This document shows, in pieces, positions 26,077 through 34,704 of a DNA stretch of 64,000 nt (its first letter is position 1; the number at the start of each line of letters is the position of its first letter). The notes beneath the pieces are model-generated. The model had not been told where the DNA came from. It ran no database searches and saw only the letters and a list, made by a program, of their open reading frames with translations. Origin of the DNA: CAZQQU01 sp964595625 (GTDB lineage Bacteria; Bacteroidota; Bacteroidia; Flavobacteriales; Flavobacteriaceae); the NCBI GenBank assembly GCA_964595625.1, contig CAZQQU010000006.1:1-64000 (forward strand), read 5' to 3'. A program made the position numbers and the translations under genes.

Positions 26077-27416
26077 ATTCCAGTATAATTAGACGGGCTA
26101 ATAGCTCGAAGTTCATTTTTAATGGAGTCGTCCACTTCTAAAGTTTCTATAAAATCAAATAGCGTTTGTTGGTTAATGGTCGTATTGGTTCGCGTTAATC
26201 CCTTCAAAGCCTCATAAGGATTGGGGTAGCCTTCTCTTCGTAAGATGGTTTGAATAGCTTCAGCGACTACTGCCCAATTGTTATCCAAGTCTTGCGCAAT
26301 TTTCTCGGGGTTAAGCATCAGTTTTTTCAACCCTTGTAATGTAGCTTCTAAGGCTATTAGAGTGTGTCCAAAGGGGACGCCCACATTACGCAATACAGTG
26401 CTATCTGTCAGATCTCGTTGCAGTCGGCTCACAGGTAATTTGGCTGATAAATGTTCCAACAAGGCATTGGCAAGTCCTATATTCCCTTCTGAATTTTCAA
26501 AATCAATAGGATTCACTTTATGAGGCATGGCCGAGGAGCCCACTTCTCCTTCTTTGATTTTTTGTTTGAAATAATCCATCGAAATATAGGTCCAAAAGTC
26601 CCTATCTAAATCCAAAATAATGGTGTTAATTCGTTTTATACTATCAAACAATGCAGCTAAATGATCGTAATGTTCAATTTGTGTGGTGGGATACGAATGA
26701 TACAATCCCAAATTGGTTTCTACAAAATTTTGGGCAAATTGTAGCCAATCGATGGCCGGATAAGCAATGTGATGGGCATTAAAGTTGCCGGTAGCACCTC
26801 CGAATTTGGCAGCGTATTTGCACGACAGCAACAGAGTTTTCTGTTCTTCCAGGCGGGTGACAAATACCGCGATTTCTTTGCCCAAGCGGGTCGGGGAAGC
26901 GGGTTGCCCATGAGTACGTGCTAACATCGGAATGTCTTTCCACTGGTTGACCAAATCACTTAACTGCGAAATCAATTGGTTTAAACTGGGCAGATAAACT
27001 TCTTCGACGCATTCTTTAATAGATAATGGAACAGCTGTATTGTTTATGTCTTGAGAGGTTAAACCGAAATGGATAAATTCTTTAAAAGCCTCTAATCCCA
27101 ACGCATCCATTTTTTCTTTAATAAAATATTCTACCGCTTTCACATCGTGGTTGGTAATACTTTCTATTTGCTTCACTTTCTGAGCATCTTCGGTAGAGAA
27201 ATTTTGATAAATGGCGCGTAAATCTTCCTTTTTAGTAGCGTCAAAACTTTCTAATTGAGGTAAAGGGAGTTCACACAACCCAATAAAATACTCAATTTCT
27301 ACTAAAATGCGGTACCGAATAAGAGCTTCTTCTGAAAAGTACCGTACCAAAGGTTGGGTTTTGCGGTGGTATCTGCCATCAATGGGAGATATGGCTTGTA
27401 AAGCAGGTGCTATCAT
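26073..27416 (-). CDS. purB: Adenylosuccinate lyase
   Basis: 447 residues; cleaves SAICAR and adenylosuccinate in purine synthesis. The fumarase-superfamily signature is GSSAMPHKVNPIDFENSEGN, and the N-terminal ISPIDGRY motif is typical of the longer PurB form. The general-base region TRTHGQPASPT-like appears as ARTHGQPASPTRLGKE. A TATCTTTG promoter box is 25 bases upstream. The downstream porin gene overlaps by four bases. Confidence 0.97.
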   Translation of the reverse strand: MIAPALQAISPIDGRYHRKTQPLVRYFSEEALIRYRILVEIEYFIGLCELPLPQLESFDATKKEDLRAIYQNFSTEDAQKVKQIESITNHDVKAVEYFIKEKMDALGLEAFKEFIHFGLTSQDINNTAVPLSIKECVEEVYLPSLNQLISQLSDLVNQWKDIPMLARTHGQPASPTRLGKEIAVFVTRLEEQKTLLLSCKYAAKFGGATGNFNAHHIAYPAIDWLQFAQNFVETNLGLYHSYPTTQIEHYDHLAALFDSIKRINTIILDLDRDFWTYISMDYFKQKIKEGEVGSSAMPHKVNPIDFENSEGNIGLANALLEHLSAKLPVSRLQRDLTDSTVLRNVGVPFGHTLIALEATLQGLKKLMLNPEKIAQDLDNNWAVVAEAIQTILRREGYPNPYEALKGLTRTNTTINQQTLFDFIETLEVDDSIKNELRAISPSNYTGI

Positions 27417-27440
27417 AGATGGATGAATAAATTAAAGTGC

Positions 27441-27448
27441 CAAAGATA
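27441..27448 (-). promoter_or_regulatory. -7 promoter box of purB
   Basis: TATCTTTG on the minus strand, exact consensus, 25 bases from the purB start. Confidence 0.55.
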
Positions 27449-27563
27449 AGCAAAATCAAGGTTTTTAAGCCCAAAGGAAATGATTTACTCTTTTTTTATT
27501 CCACCGAGGGTAACAAAACGGTAGGCAGGTGTATATAAGGGTGTAATCTTTAATTTAAAACTT

Positions 27564-28601
27564 ATGAAAACAAAATTATTCTATGGCTGCCTACTGCTTA
27601 TATTAAGTAGTGTTCATTCCGTTTTTCCACAACAAAATTGTAATGTACCTACAAACTTGTACAACGGTTTATTGGCTTTCTACCCCTTTAGTGGTGGTAG
27701 TCTCAATGATTTTTCAGGTAATAATCGGCATTTGACCAATCCCACCGGGGCTGTTTCGGCGACAGACCGATTTGGTTCCACGGATTGTGCCTATAGTTTT
27801 GCCAATTTTCCTACTTTAAACGATGACTATTTGACTTTTACCAATCCTACTTTCTTAGACGGCTTGTCTGCTTTTTCTGTGTCTGTATGGTACAAGGCCG
27901 AAGACCCCAATCGAGATCCCGGAATTTTTGAATCGGTAGTATCCAGAGATACCGGTTTGTCTTGTCCCGATCGGAACGGCCAATGGTCGATTGGGTTGTA
28001 CGATTGTCGAATTGCTGTGTTTGGAAGAGAAAATTCGGTTTGGGAAAATTATACGTTTACCAATTGTGTGCCTGACAATACCGGGATGTGGAAACACGCA
28101 GTAGCTACCTACGATTTAACCACGGATACTATGAAATTTTATATCAATGGAAATTTGGAAGGCATGGAAGTGGGGCCCGCCAACTGTGGCTTTACGCCTG
28201 TGTCCCTAGATATTGGTGATTTGTTTATTGGAAAATATTTTAACGGGTTGATTGATGACGTATATATTTATGACCGAGAATTAACCGCTAATGAGGTAGT
28301 CCAGTTATACCAATTAACGAATTCATGTTGTACCAATATATTAGACTTAGCGAGTGTAGAAATTCCGGCTAATGAAATTCTGATCTATCCCAATCCGGCA
28401 AAACATCAGTTGCAAATAGCAACACCCACCAACGGTATGCGTATTCAACTGTTTACTGTCACCGGAACTTTAGTTAAACAAATCGAAAATTACAACTCTA
28501 TGACCACCATTTCTGTTAGTGACTTGCCGAATGGAGTGTATATGATAATCACTGAAAAAGAAAATTACAAATCTGTAGCCAAACTGGTTGTTCAAAAATA
28601 A
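27564..28601 (+). CDS. Secreted LamG-domain protein with T9SS sorting domain
   Basis: 345 residues. A signal peptide (MKTKLFYGCLLLILSSVHSV) is followed by a concanavalin/LamG-like jelly-roll domain (about 35-255), with the usual start LLAFYPFSGGSLNDFSGN and end GLIDDVYIYDRELTANEV. The last 75 residues (IYPNPAKHQLQI...LVVQK) are a type A T9SS domain. Such proteins bind surface glycans or proteins after export. It stands alone and has no enzyme domain. Adhesion or polysaccharide binding is possible but unproven. Confidence 0.87.
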   Translation: MKTKLFYGCLLLILSSVHSVFPQQNCNVPTNLYNGLLAFYPFSGGSLNDFSGNNRHLTNPTGAVSATDRFGSTDCAYSFANFPTLNDDYLTFTNPTFLDGLSAFSVSVWYKAEDPNRDPGIFESVVSRDTGLSCPDRNGQWSIGLYDCRIAVFGRENSVWENYTFTNCVPDNTGMWKHAVATYDLTTDTMKFYINGNLEGMEVGPANCGFTPVSLDIGDLFIGKYFNGLIDDVYIYDRELTANEVVQLYQLTNSCCTNILDLASVEIPANEILIYPNPAKHQLQIATPTNGMRIQLFTVTGTLVKQIENYNSMTTISVSDLPNGVYMIITEKENYKSVAKLVVQK

Positions 28602-28685
28602 ACCGGTTCGACTCACTACATTTGGAGTTGTCTATCTGTCCGCAGAAAGGCAACTCCTTTTATTTTGAAATATTCTCTTTCTTTC

Positions 28686-29348
28686 TTATGGGGCATTTGG
28701 GCTCGCTAGCTGGTTGATTAATTGTGTATTGACTTCATGACCTCCTGGAAATGGTATAATCGTTAGGCGTTCGCCAAAAAGGGTGGTGGCCAATTGCTTC
28801 TCTTGCGTCACCCGTTCGCTATGTATATACGGATCCTCGGTTCCATAGAGTAAATGTACCGGAGTATGAGGATGGAGATGTGCAAAACCGTCTGGTGTAA
28901 GTTCCCGAGGAATACCTCCTGAATGTAGTATCACTTGCGAAACAGCCAACGAACTTTGGGCCAACCAACGAAGCATAACCGATACTCCTTGAGAATATCC
29001 CAATAGGATGAGGTTTTGATTTTTCAGATCATGAAGCGACTCATTTTCTACTACCTGATTCACATAACGGATCAGGTTTTGCGTTTCAAATAAGGTGTTT
29101 TCTTTGGTCAACCACGAAGCTCCCACATAAGTAAAAGTTTTGTCTTGGTAATATTTGGATGGCGCTTGAGGAGCAATTATATAATTTTTATTCGGATCCA
29201 ATCCTTTAAAATAGTTGATAAAATACCGACTTAAGTAACCCAAACCATGAAAAACCAACCAAATATTTTCGGTAGTTTCATGAAGCGAGTTGAGAGTAGA
29301 ATAGGTATTTGCCGCGGTATAACGTACTTCTTTTTCCTGAGGGTTCAT
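28686..29348 (-). CDS. Alpha/beta hydrolase (esterase/phospholipase type)
   Basis: About 220 residues from the ATG at 29348 (MNPQEKEVRYTAANTYS). The nucleophile elbow is LLGYSQGVSVMLRWL with Ser in GYSQG. The acid is probably the Asp of YGTEDPYIH and the His is in FPGGHEVN. The fold and size match the carboxylesterase/phospholipase (PF02230-like) group. Substrate unknown. The frame continues 9 codons upstream to a TTG, but a TATTTTTG promoter box overlaps that extension, so the ATG is preferred. It is divergent from the menaquinone genes with overlapping promoters. Confidence 0.85.
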   Translation of the reverse strand: MNPQEKEVRYTAANTYSTLNSLHETTENIWLVFHGLGYLSRYFINYFKGLDPNKNYIIAPQAPSKYYQDKTFTYVGASWLTKENTLFETQNLIRYVNQVVENESLHDLKNQNLILLGYSQGVSVMLRWLAQSSLAVSQVILHSGGIPRELTPDGFAHLHPHTPVHLLYGTEDPYIHSERVTQEKQLATTLFGERLTIIPFPGGHEVNTQLINQLASPNAP

Positions 29349-29357
29349 TTGTTTTTG

Positions 29358-29365
29358 TACCTTTG
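29358..29365 (+). promoter_or_regulatory. -7 promoter box of the thioesterase-men genes
   Basis: TACCTTTG on the plus strand, 26 bases upstream of the ATG at 29392. Confidence 0.5.
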
Positions 29366-29372
29366 TTTTTTT

Positions 29373-29380
29373 CAAAAATA
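29373..29380 (-). promoter_or_regulatory. -7 promoter box of the alpha/beta hydrolase
   Basis: TATTTTTG on the minus strand, 24 bases upstream of the ATG at 29348. It lies only 7 bases from the opposing box, so the two promoters would interfere. Confidence 0.5.
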
Positions 29381-29391
29381 CGCCAATCTAT

Positions 29392-29820
29392 ATGAATTTT
29401 TCAAACTCTGAAATCTTAAATAAAATCAACGAGCGTTGCCGGGGCACTTTAATGGAAACTTTAGGGATTGTTTTTACGGAAATTGACCCCCAACTGCAAA
29501 GTCTCACCGCTACCATGCCGGTTAACGAGCGGGTGTACCAACCCGACGGCGTTTTGCATGGCGGTGCTACCGTAGCGTTAGCAGAGAGTGTGGGAAGTTG
29601 TGCAGCCTTTGTGTTTTTAAATAATCAGCAGGTGGTGGTTCGAGGTATTGAAATTTCAGCCAATCATGTCAAATCTGTGCGCGAAGGTATCGTTCGGGCG
29701 GTTGCCGAAATCATCCATCCCGGTAAAACCACCCAATTGTGGCAGATTAAAATTTATAATACTGAGAACGAACTGGTTTCTCTCTGTAAATTAACTACCA
29801 TCACCTTAGCCCGAAAATAA
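29392..29820 (+). CDS. menI: Hotdog-fold thioesterase, probably for 1,4-dihydroxy-2-naphthoyl-CoA
   Basis: 142 residues, PaaI/YdiI-type hotdog thioesterase. The signature GVLHGGATVALAESVGS includes the conserved catalytic acid in the central helix. Its place directly before isochorismate synthase and menD suggests hydrolysis of DHNA-CoA in menaquinone synthesis, though the sequence alone only supports an acyl-CoA thioesterase. Its TAA overlaps the next start by one base (TAATG), so it is translationally coupled to the downstream gene. Confidence 0.8.
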   Translation: MNFSNSEILNKINERCRGTLMETLGIVFTEIDPQLQSLTATMPVNERVYQPDGVLHGGATVALAESVGSCAAFVFLNNQQVVVRGIEISANHVKSVREGIVRAVAEIIHPGKTTQLWQIKIYNTENELVSLCKLTTITLARK

Positions 29821-30863
29821 TGGCTTTATTAGAACAAGTTTTTGAATGGTACCAATCGGAACGCCCTTTTGTGGTGTACCGCAAACCGTCAGAACACACC
29901 CTTCGAGCAATGCTGGTGGTTGACGACAATTTATTTCAGAGTGATGCTTACGCAGAAAGTGGTTTTGTTCTAGCTCCTTTTGACCCGAAACAAGCGGCGG
30001 TGATTTTTCGCGAATCAGATTGCCATTTTTTAGAAGAGGTATATATCCCAAATCCTTCTTGCTCAACTTCGGTTGAGGTAGAAATTTCGGAAGATACCGC
30101 TGCTAAACATCAGCATCTACACGCTGTAAACCAAGCTATAAACGCTATTAAAAGTGGAAAATACCAAAAGCTGGTCATTTCGCGTAGCGAACAAATACCT
30201 CTTAAAAACAATTTTGTAGCTATTTATAAACGACTCCTAAGCCGTTATCTCACCGCCATGGTCTATTGCTGGTATCACCCGCGGGTGGGTATGTGGACAG
30301 GCGCGACACCCGAAAAACTTTTTCAAACCCAAGGACGGCAACTAGTCACCATGGCGCTTGCGGGAACACAAGCCTATCAAGAAGGGGTGGAGGTCGTTTG
30401 GGGATCGAAAGAAAAAGAGGAACAACAGTTTGTTACCGATTATATTTTATACCAGTTACGCGATTTGCTAGAATCCCATGATTTTGAGGGACCCCATACA
30501 GTTCGAGCCGGAAATTTGATTCACCTAAAAACCGACATCCGAGGTAGGCTAACTCCCGATACTGGTATGCAAACCATTATTCAAGCGTTGCATCCCACTC
30601 CGGCTGTGGCGGGGGTGCCTAAGGAAAGTTCGGTAAACTATATACTTCAAAACCACCCCGACCGTAAATTCTATACAGGTTTTTTAGGAGAATTAAATCT
30701 ACAGGGTACCACCGATTTGTATGTCAACCTGCGCTGTATGGAACTTACTTGGAACCAAGCAACCTTGTATATCGGTGGTGGTATTACAGCCGATTCAGTA
30801 GCCGAGTTGGAATGGCATGAAACGGTTATGAAATCCATGGTGATGAAGAAAGTATTGTTTTAG
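29820..30863 (+). CDS. menF: Isochorismate synthase
   Basis: 347 residues, chorismate-binding family. It converts chorismate to isochorismate, the entry to menaquinone synthesis. Motifs: GATPEKLFQ, MALAGTQ, the HPTPAVAGVPK substrate loop, FYTGFLGEL and NLRCMEL near the C terminus, with Mg2+-binding glutamates in the last segments. It lacks the extended N-terminal part of MenF from enterobacteria and is typical for this phylum. Neighbours menI and menD support a menaquinone rather than siderophore role. Confidence 0.92.
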   Translation: MALLEQVFEWYQSERPFVVYRKPSEHTLRAMLVVDDNLFQSDAYAESGFVLAPFDPKQAAVIFRESDCHFLEEVYIPNPSCSTSVEVEISEDTAAKHQHLHAVNQAINAIKSGKYQKLVISRSEQIPLKNNFVAIYKRLLSRYLTAMVYCWYHPRVGMWTGATPEKLFQTQGRQLVTMALAGTQAYQEGVEVVWGSKEKEEQQFVTDYILYQLRDLLESHDFEGPHTVRAGNLIHLKTDIRGRLTPDTGMQTIIQALHPTPAVAGVPKESSVNYILQNHPDRKFYTGFLGELNLQGTTDLYVNLRCMELTWNQATLYIGGGITADSVAELEWHETVMKSMVMKKVLF

Positions 30864-30881
30864 TTTCTAAGATTTCTTAGG

Positions 30882-30889
30882 TACCTTTG
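30882..30889 (+). promoter_or_regulatory. Candidate internal promoter just before menD
   Basis: TACCTTTG, exact TAnnTTTG match, ending 5 bases before the menD ATG, so a transcript from it would be leaderless or nearly so. The palindrome CTAAGA-TT-TCTTAG (about 30867-30880) touches it. Could be coincidence. Confidence 0.35.
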
Positions 30890-30894
30890 CAGCG

Positions 30895-32559
30895 ATGAAA
30901 TATTCGGCTATTCCTCTTGCGCAAACTATTGTTTATCTTTGTCAAGCCAAAGGTATTCAACACATCGTAATCTGTCCGGGTTCGCGGAACGCACCGCTGA
31001 CTATCGGATTTACAGAAAATCCTTATTTTAAAACCTACAGTCTGGTGGACGAGCGCGTGGCTGCCTTTTTTGCCTTGGGCATTGCCCAACAAATTAAGAA
31101 GCCGGTAGCAGTTATATGCACTTCGGGCTCGGCGGTACTTAATTTTTATCCCGCTGTGGCGGAAAGCTTTTACAGTGATATTCCATTGGTTGTAATTTCA
31201 GCCGATCGCCCGGCGAATTTTATTGATATTGGTGACGGACAAACCATAAGGCAACCTCAGGTGTTTGCGAACCACATTTTGTATTCCGCCAATTTAAAAG
31301 AAGATGCCAATGAGCAAGCCTACAACGAAAGTGAAATCAATCAGGCCCTGCATACCGCTATACTCAATCAAGGACCTGTACATATTAATGCCCCCTTTAG
31401 TGAACCACTTTATCTCAAGTCGGAAACCCCAGTGGTTCAGCCTCAAAAGAGCAAATTACCAACTCCATCACCAGCACCATTTTATGATTTAGAGACTGTA
31501 AAAAATCAATGGCAACAAGCCCGTAAAATTCTGATTTTAACCGGTGTATTACCTCCGCATCTCTTAGCTCCTAAGTTTATCGAACAGCTAGCTGCCCACC
31601 CACGAATTTTGGTGATGACCGAAACCACTTCCAATTTGTCACATCCGCAATTTATTGGGTCGATTGATCAGTTGATTGATTCGCTATCTGAACAAGAATT
31701 GGCTGATTTACAACCCGATTTATTGTTGACCTTCGGCGGTTTGGTGGTTTCTAAAAAGATAAAAGCCTTTTTACGAAAATACCAACCTCAAAGACATTGG
31801 CATGTGGATCCCCATAAAGCGTTGGATACCTATTTTTGTTTGGAAAAGCATTTTAAAATGGAAGTCAACGATTTTTTTGAAGCCATTTTTAAGGAAAACC
31901 CACCCGGGGGGGGAAATTATGCCTCAACTTGGTTAACTGTTAAAAAGTACAGGCTCTATAAACATCAGGAATTTTGTAATCAAGTGCCTTATTCCGATTT
32001 TTTGGTATTTGATCAGGTATTTAAAGCACTTCCCAAAGATTACCAATTGCAATTGTCCAATAGCGCGACCATCCGGTATTCCCAGTTGTTTGAGTTAGCC
32101 CCCGAACTGGAAGTTTTTTGTAACCGGGGCACCAGCGGTATTGACGGTAGTACATCTACCGCTATAGGAGCTGCTGTTGGTAGTGGTCGAAAAACGGTTT
32201 TAATTACAGGCGATTTGAGTTTTTTCTACGATTCCAATGCGTTGTGGAATCCGTATACACCTGACGATTTTAAAATTATAATTATCAATAATCAAGGCGG
32301 TGGTATATTTAGGATTTTACCGGGTGAAAGAGACACGCCTAATTTTGATAACTTTTTTGAAACCATACACCAGCTAACTGCTAAACACTTGGCGGCTATG
32401 TACAGTTTTTCTTATACCGAGGTTCACAATAAAGAGCAACTCCTCACAGCACTTCCCGATTTTTTTTCAGATAATTCCGGGCGTAAGATTTTGGAGGTAT
32501 TTACTCCTAGAAAATTGAACGATAAAGTATTACGAGACTATTTTTCTTTTATTGCCTAA
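30895..32559 (+). CDS. menD: 2-succinyl-5-enolpyruvyl-6-hydroxy-3-cyclohexene-1-carboxylate synthase
   Basis: 554 residues; ThDP-dependent enzyme that adds a 2-oxoglutarate-derived succinyl unit to isochorismate in menaquinone synthesis. The N-terminal ICPGSRNAPLTIGF motif and the conserved Glu of VDERVAAFFALG bind ThDP; the C-terminal ITGDLSFFYDSNALWN is the Mg-ThDP-binding GDG-like segment (here GDL, as usual in MenD). A G8 tract (31916-31923) encodes three glycines in the middle of the protein. No menB, menC or menE is visible nearby. Confidence 0.96.
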   Translation: MKYSAIPLAQTIVYLCQAKGIQHIVICPGSRNAPLTIGFTENPYFKTYSLVDERVAAFFALGIAQQIKKPVAVICTSGSAVLNFYPAVAESFYSDIPLVVISADRPANFIDIGDGQTIRQPQVFANHILYSANLKEDANEQAYNESEINQALHTAILNQGPVHINAPFSEPLYLKSETPVVQPQKSKLPTPSPAPFYDLETVKNQWQQARKILILTGVLPPHLLAPKFIEQLAAHPRILVMTETTSNLSHPQFIGSIDQLIDSLSEQELADLQPDLLLTFGGLVVSKKIKAFLRKYQPQRHWHVDPHKALDTYFCLEKHFKMEVNDFFEAIFKENPPGGGNYASTWLTVKKYRLYKHQEFCNQVPYSDFLVFDQVFKALPKDYQLQLSNSATIRYSQLFELAPELEVFCNRGTSGIDGSTSTAIGAAVGSGRKTVLITGDLSFFYDSNALWNPYTPDDFKIIIINNQGGGIFRILPGERDTPNFDNFFETIHQLTAKHLAAMYSFSYTEVHNKEQLLTALPDFFSDNSGRKILEVFTPRKLNDKVLRDYFSFIA

Positions 32560-32646
32560 ATGGAAACACAGATTTTTTAAATAAATTTTTTGTTCCTATA
32601 GAAATTATGTACATTTAGTACGTAATAAACTTTAAATATTAGTATT

Positions 32647-32988
32647 ATGAGTAAAAGAGATGAACTGATAAGCAAATACGCTGCAGATTTAAAAGAAAAA
32701 TGTAATGTAAATGTAGATATGGTTCTGTTGACAAAAGTAGTAATTGGCTTGGGGCCGTCTATTTATAAAGCAGACGCCGCTGTGGTTTCCGGAACGGATG
32801 AAAAGGAATTAACAACCGTAAAAAATAATTTTTTGATTAAAAAATTAGGTCTCAAAGACGGATCGGAATTGGATAAAGGTATAGATAGTGTCATGGATAT
32901 TTATGGTCGTTCCAATAAAAATAAATACCGAGCGGTTGTGTATTATTTATTAGTGAAACATTTCAAAAAAGAATCTGTTTATAATTAA
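32647..32988 (+). CDS. DUF2853 family protein
   Basis: 113 residues, helical and charged, beginning MSKRDELISKYAADLKEKCN. The whole length corresponds to DUF2853, small single-domain proteins of unknown role; known members are compact helical bundles. No signal peptide or membrane segment. It is monocistronic: an 87-base gap separates it from menD and a strong terminator follows. Confidence 0.82.
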   Translation: MSKRDELISKYAADLKEKCNVNVDMVLLTKVVIGLGPSIYKADAAVVSGTDEKELTTVKNNFLIKKLGLKDGSELDKGIDSVMDIYGRSNKNKYRAVVYYLLVKHFKKESVYN

Positions 32989-33008
32989 AAACATAGTAAG
33001 TGATTTAT

Positions 33009-33040
33009 AAAAAAAAGCGTTTTTTTAGACGCTTTTTTTT
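33009..33040 (+). terminator. Intrinsic terminator after the DUF2853 gene
   Basis: AAAAAAGCGT pairs with ACGCTTTTTT around an 8-base loop, ending in a T8 run. It is A/T symmetric, so it could also work on the other strand. Confidence 0.8.
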
Positions 33041-33157
33041 ATATAGATAATTGCTACCAAGTTGGTTCATTTACAGATAATTTGTAACGGTATATGTGGT
33101 ATGAATATTTTTGTTTAAGTAGTACATAGTTTTTTTGAGAGAGTGTAGTAAATAGCT

Positions 33158-33165
33158 TATTTTTG
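33158..33165 (+). promoter_or_regulatory. -7 promoter box of the second TPR/HTH gene
   Basis: TATTTTTG, exact consensus, 9 bases before the ATG at 33175; the resulting leader would be very short. Confidence 0.4.
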
Positions 33166-33174
33166 ATTTTCTAG

Positions 33175-34596
33175 ATGGCTATGAAATTACTTATTTGCAT
33201 AATTACACTCTGGTATAGTCTTACTGCCTTTGGACAGCCAAGTGATTTCCTATCCGACTCGACTTTTTCGAGTGAGGATATCTATACCTTGCTTCATAAA
33301 AATCCCTTACAAGCCTACCAAGAAGCTCAAAAACTAGAGCTTGAAGCTCAGAAAAATCAGACCAAAGAGCTGGAATTAATAGCCATTAATGTCAAGTGTT
33401 TGTATTATCGAGTGAATAATGATTTCAAAAATATGTTGGAATCTGCTATGCGCATGGAGCAAAAATCTGTCTTGTACAAACTTCCTTTATACCAACTCAT
33501 CGCCAACAGACATTTGTTTGAAGCTTATTTGTTTACCGGCCTAGACGAACGTGCTTTCCAACAACTGGAAAGGGGCAGTAAAATTATGGACCAATTAGAT
33601 CCTAGTCAACCCGAACACCTTAAAGAACGGGCCAATTTTTTGGTGGCATATTCCAATTATTTTTTACTTAAAAAAGATTATTCTAACCAGTTAAAATACA
33701 TACAATTAGCGGGTAAAGAGTTTGAAAAACTCCCGGAAGAAGAGTATACTCAAAATCTCCTTTGTATCTATTATTCTAACTTGGCTTTTTCCTACAATAA
33801 AAACAACGTTCGAGATTCGGCGAAGTATTATGCCCACCTTTCCCGCTCTTTGTATCAAAACGGAATTCAAAACGAATTGCATTTTAACAATTTAATTGTG
33901 TTGGGTGACGTGGCCATGAGTGAGGAAAGTTACGAGGAATCTCTGGCGTATTTTTATGAGGCAGAAAAAACCAAAGGGTACAAAAATCATTTGGACTTAG
34001 AAGAACTTTACAACAATATTATTCAGGCCAATCATAATATTCAAAATGAGAAGCAAGCTTATGTTTACCAAGCCAAAAAGGACTCACTCAAACTAAGTAT
34101 TTCAGAAAATCAAAACAAAACCTTACACAAATTATTAAACGAAAAGGAATCTTCTGACACAAATTCTTATGGGGTTTTGATCCTACTGGGTTCAGGGGTA
34201 GTGTTGATTGTCATGGGATGGTTGATACGTCGAAATATAATACTAATGCGGCAGGAAAAAATAAGTGCCCGCTATCTCGACAATTTCCCTAAAAACCCGA
34301 GTGGAGACGATATTTCTAAACTTATCGAATTACTTAAATCAAACGATCCGGCTTTTATGGCTTATTTTGAAGAATATTTTCCGGGTTTTGGTGCATTGTT
34401 AAAAAATATCAATCCCGAAATTACCGATTCGGATGTGGAGTTTTGTGCTTTGCTGAAACTAAAAATTCCTACCAAAGACATCGCCAAATACACTTTTCGA
34501 GCTCCTCAAACGGTGAGAAATAAAAAATACATCATCAAAAACAAACTAAAAATTCCTCGTGAAACAGATATTTACGAATGGTTTGATAGTTTGTAA
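33175..34596 (+). CDS. TPR protein with C-terminal HTH (putative regulator)
   Basis: 473 residues with the same plan as the protein at 2320-3948: signal peptide (MKLLICIITLWYSLTAFG, from an alternative ATG two codons in), TPR-like helical repeats over roughly 40-310, a transmembrane helix (GVLILLGSGVVLIVMGWLI) and a cytoplasmic C-terminal helix-turn-helix (IPTKDIAKYTFRAPQTVRNK). It probably transmits an envelope signal to transcription. The downstream T9SS gene 34705-37803 is the nearest candidate target by position. Ligand and targets are unknown. Confidence 0.78.
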   Translation: MAMKLLICIITLWYSLTAFGQPSDFLSDSTFSSEDIYTLLHKNPLQAYQEAQKLELEAQKNQTKELELIAINVKCLYYRVNNDFKNMLESAMRMEQKSVLYKLPLYQLIANRHLFEAYLFTGLDERAFQQLERGSKIMDQLDPSQPEHLKERANFLVAYSNYFLLKKDYSNQLKYIQLAGKEFEKLPEEEYTQNLLCIYYSNLAFSYNKNNVRDSAKYYAHLSRSLYQNGIQNELHFNNLIVLGDVAMSEESYEESLAYFYEAEKTKGYKNHLDLEELYNNIIQANHNIQNEKQAYVYQAKKDSLKLSISENQNKTLHKLLNEKESSDTNSYGVLILLGSGVVLIVMGWLIRRNIILMRQEKISARYLDNFPKNPSGDDISKLIELLKSNDPAFMAYFEEYFPGFGALLKNINPEITDSDVEFCALLKLKIPTKDIAKYTFRAPQTVRNKKYIIKNKLKIPRETDIYEWFDSL

Positions 34597-34704
34597 ATAC
34601 TTGATTTTCTGATATCGGTACACTATCAGTATAAACAATTTCTCTAAAAAACTGATTTTTTATTTAACATTGTGCTTCCTAAAATTTTTAAACCAAAATC
34701 TCTT

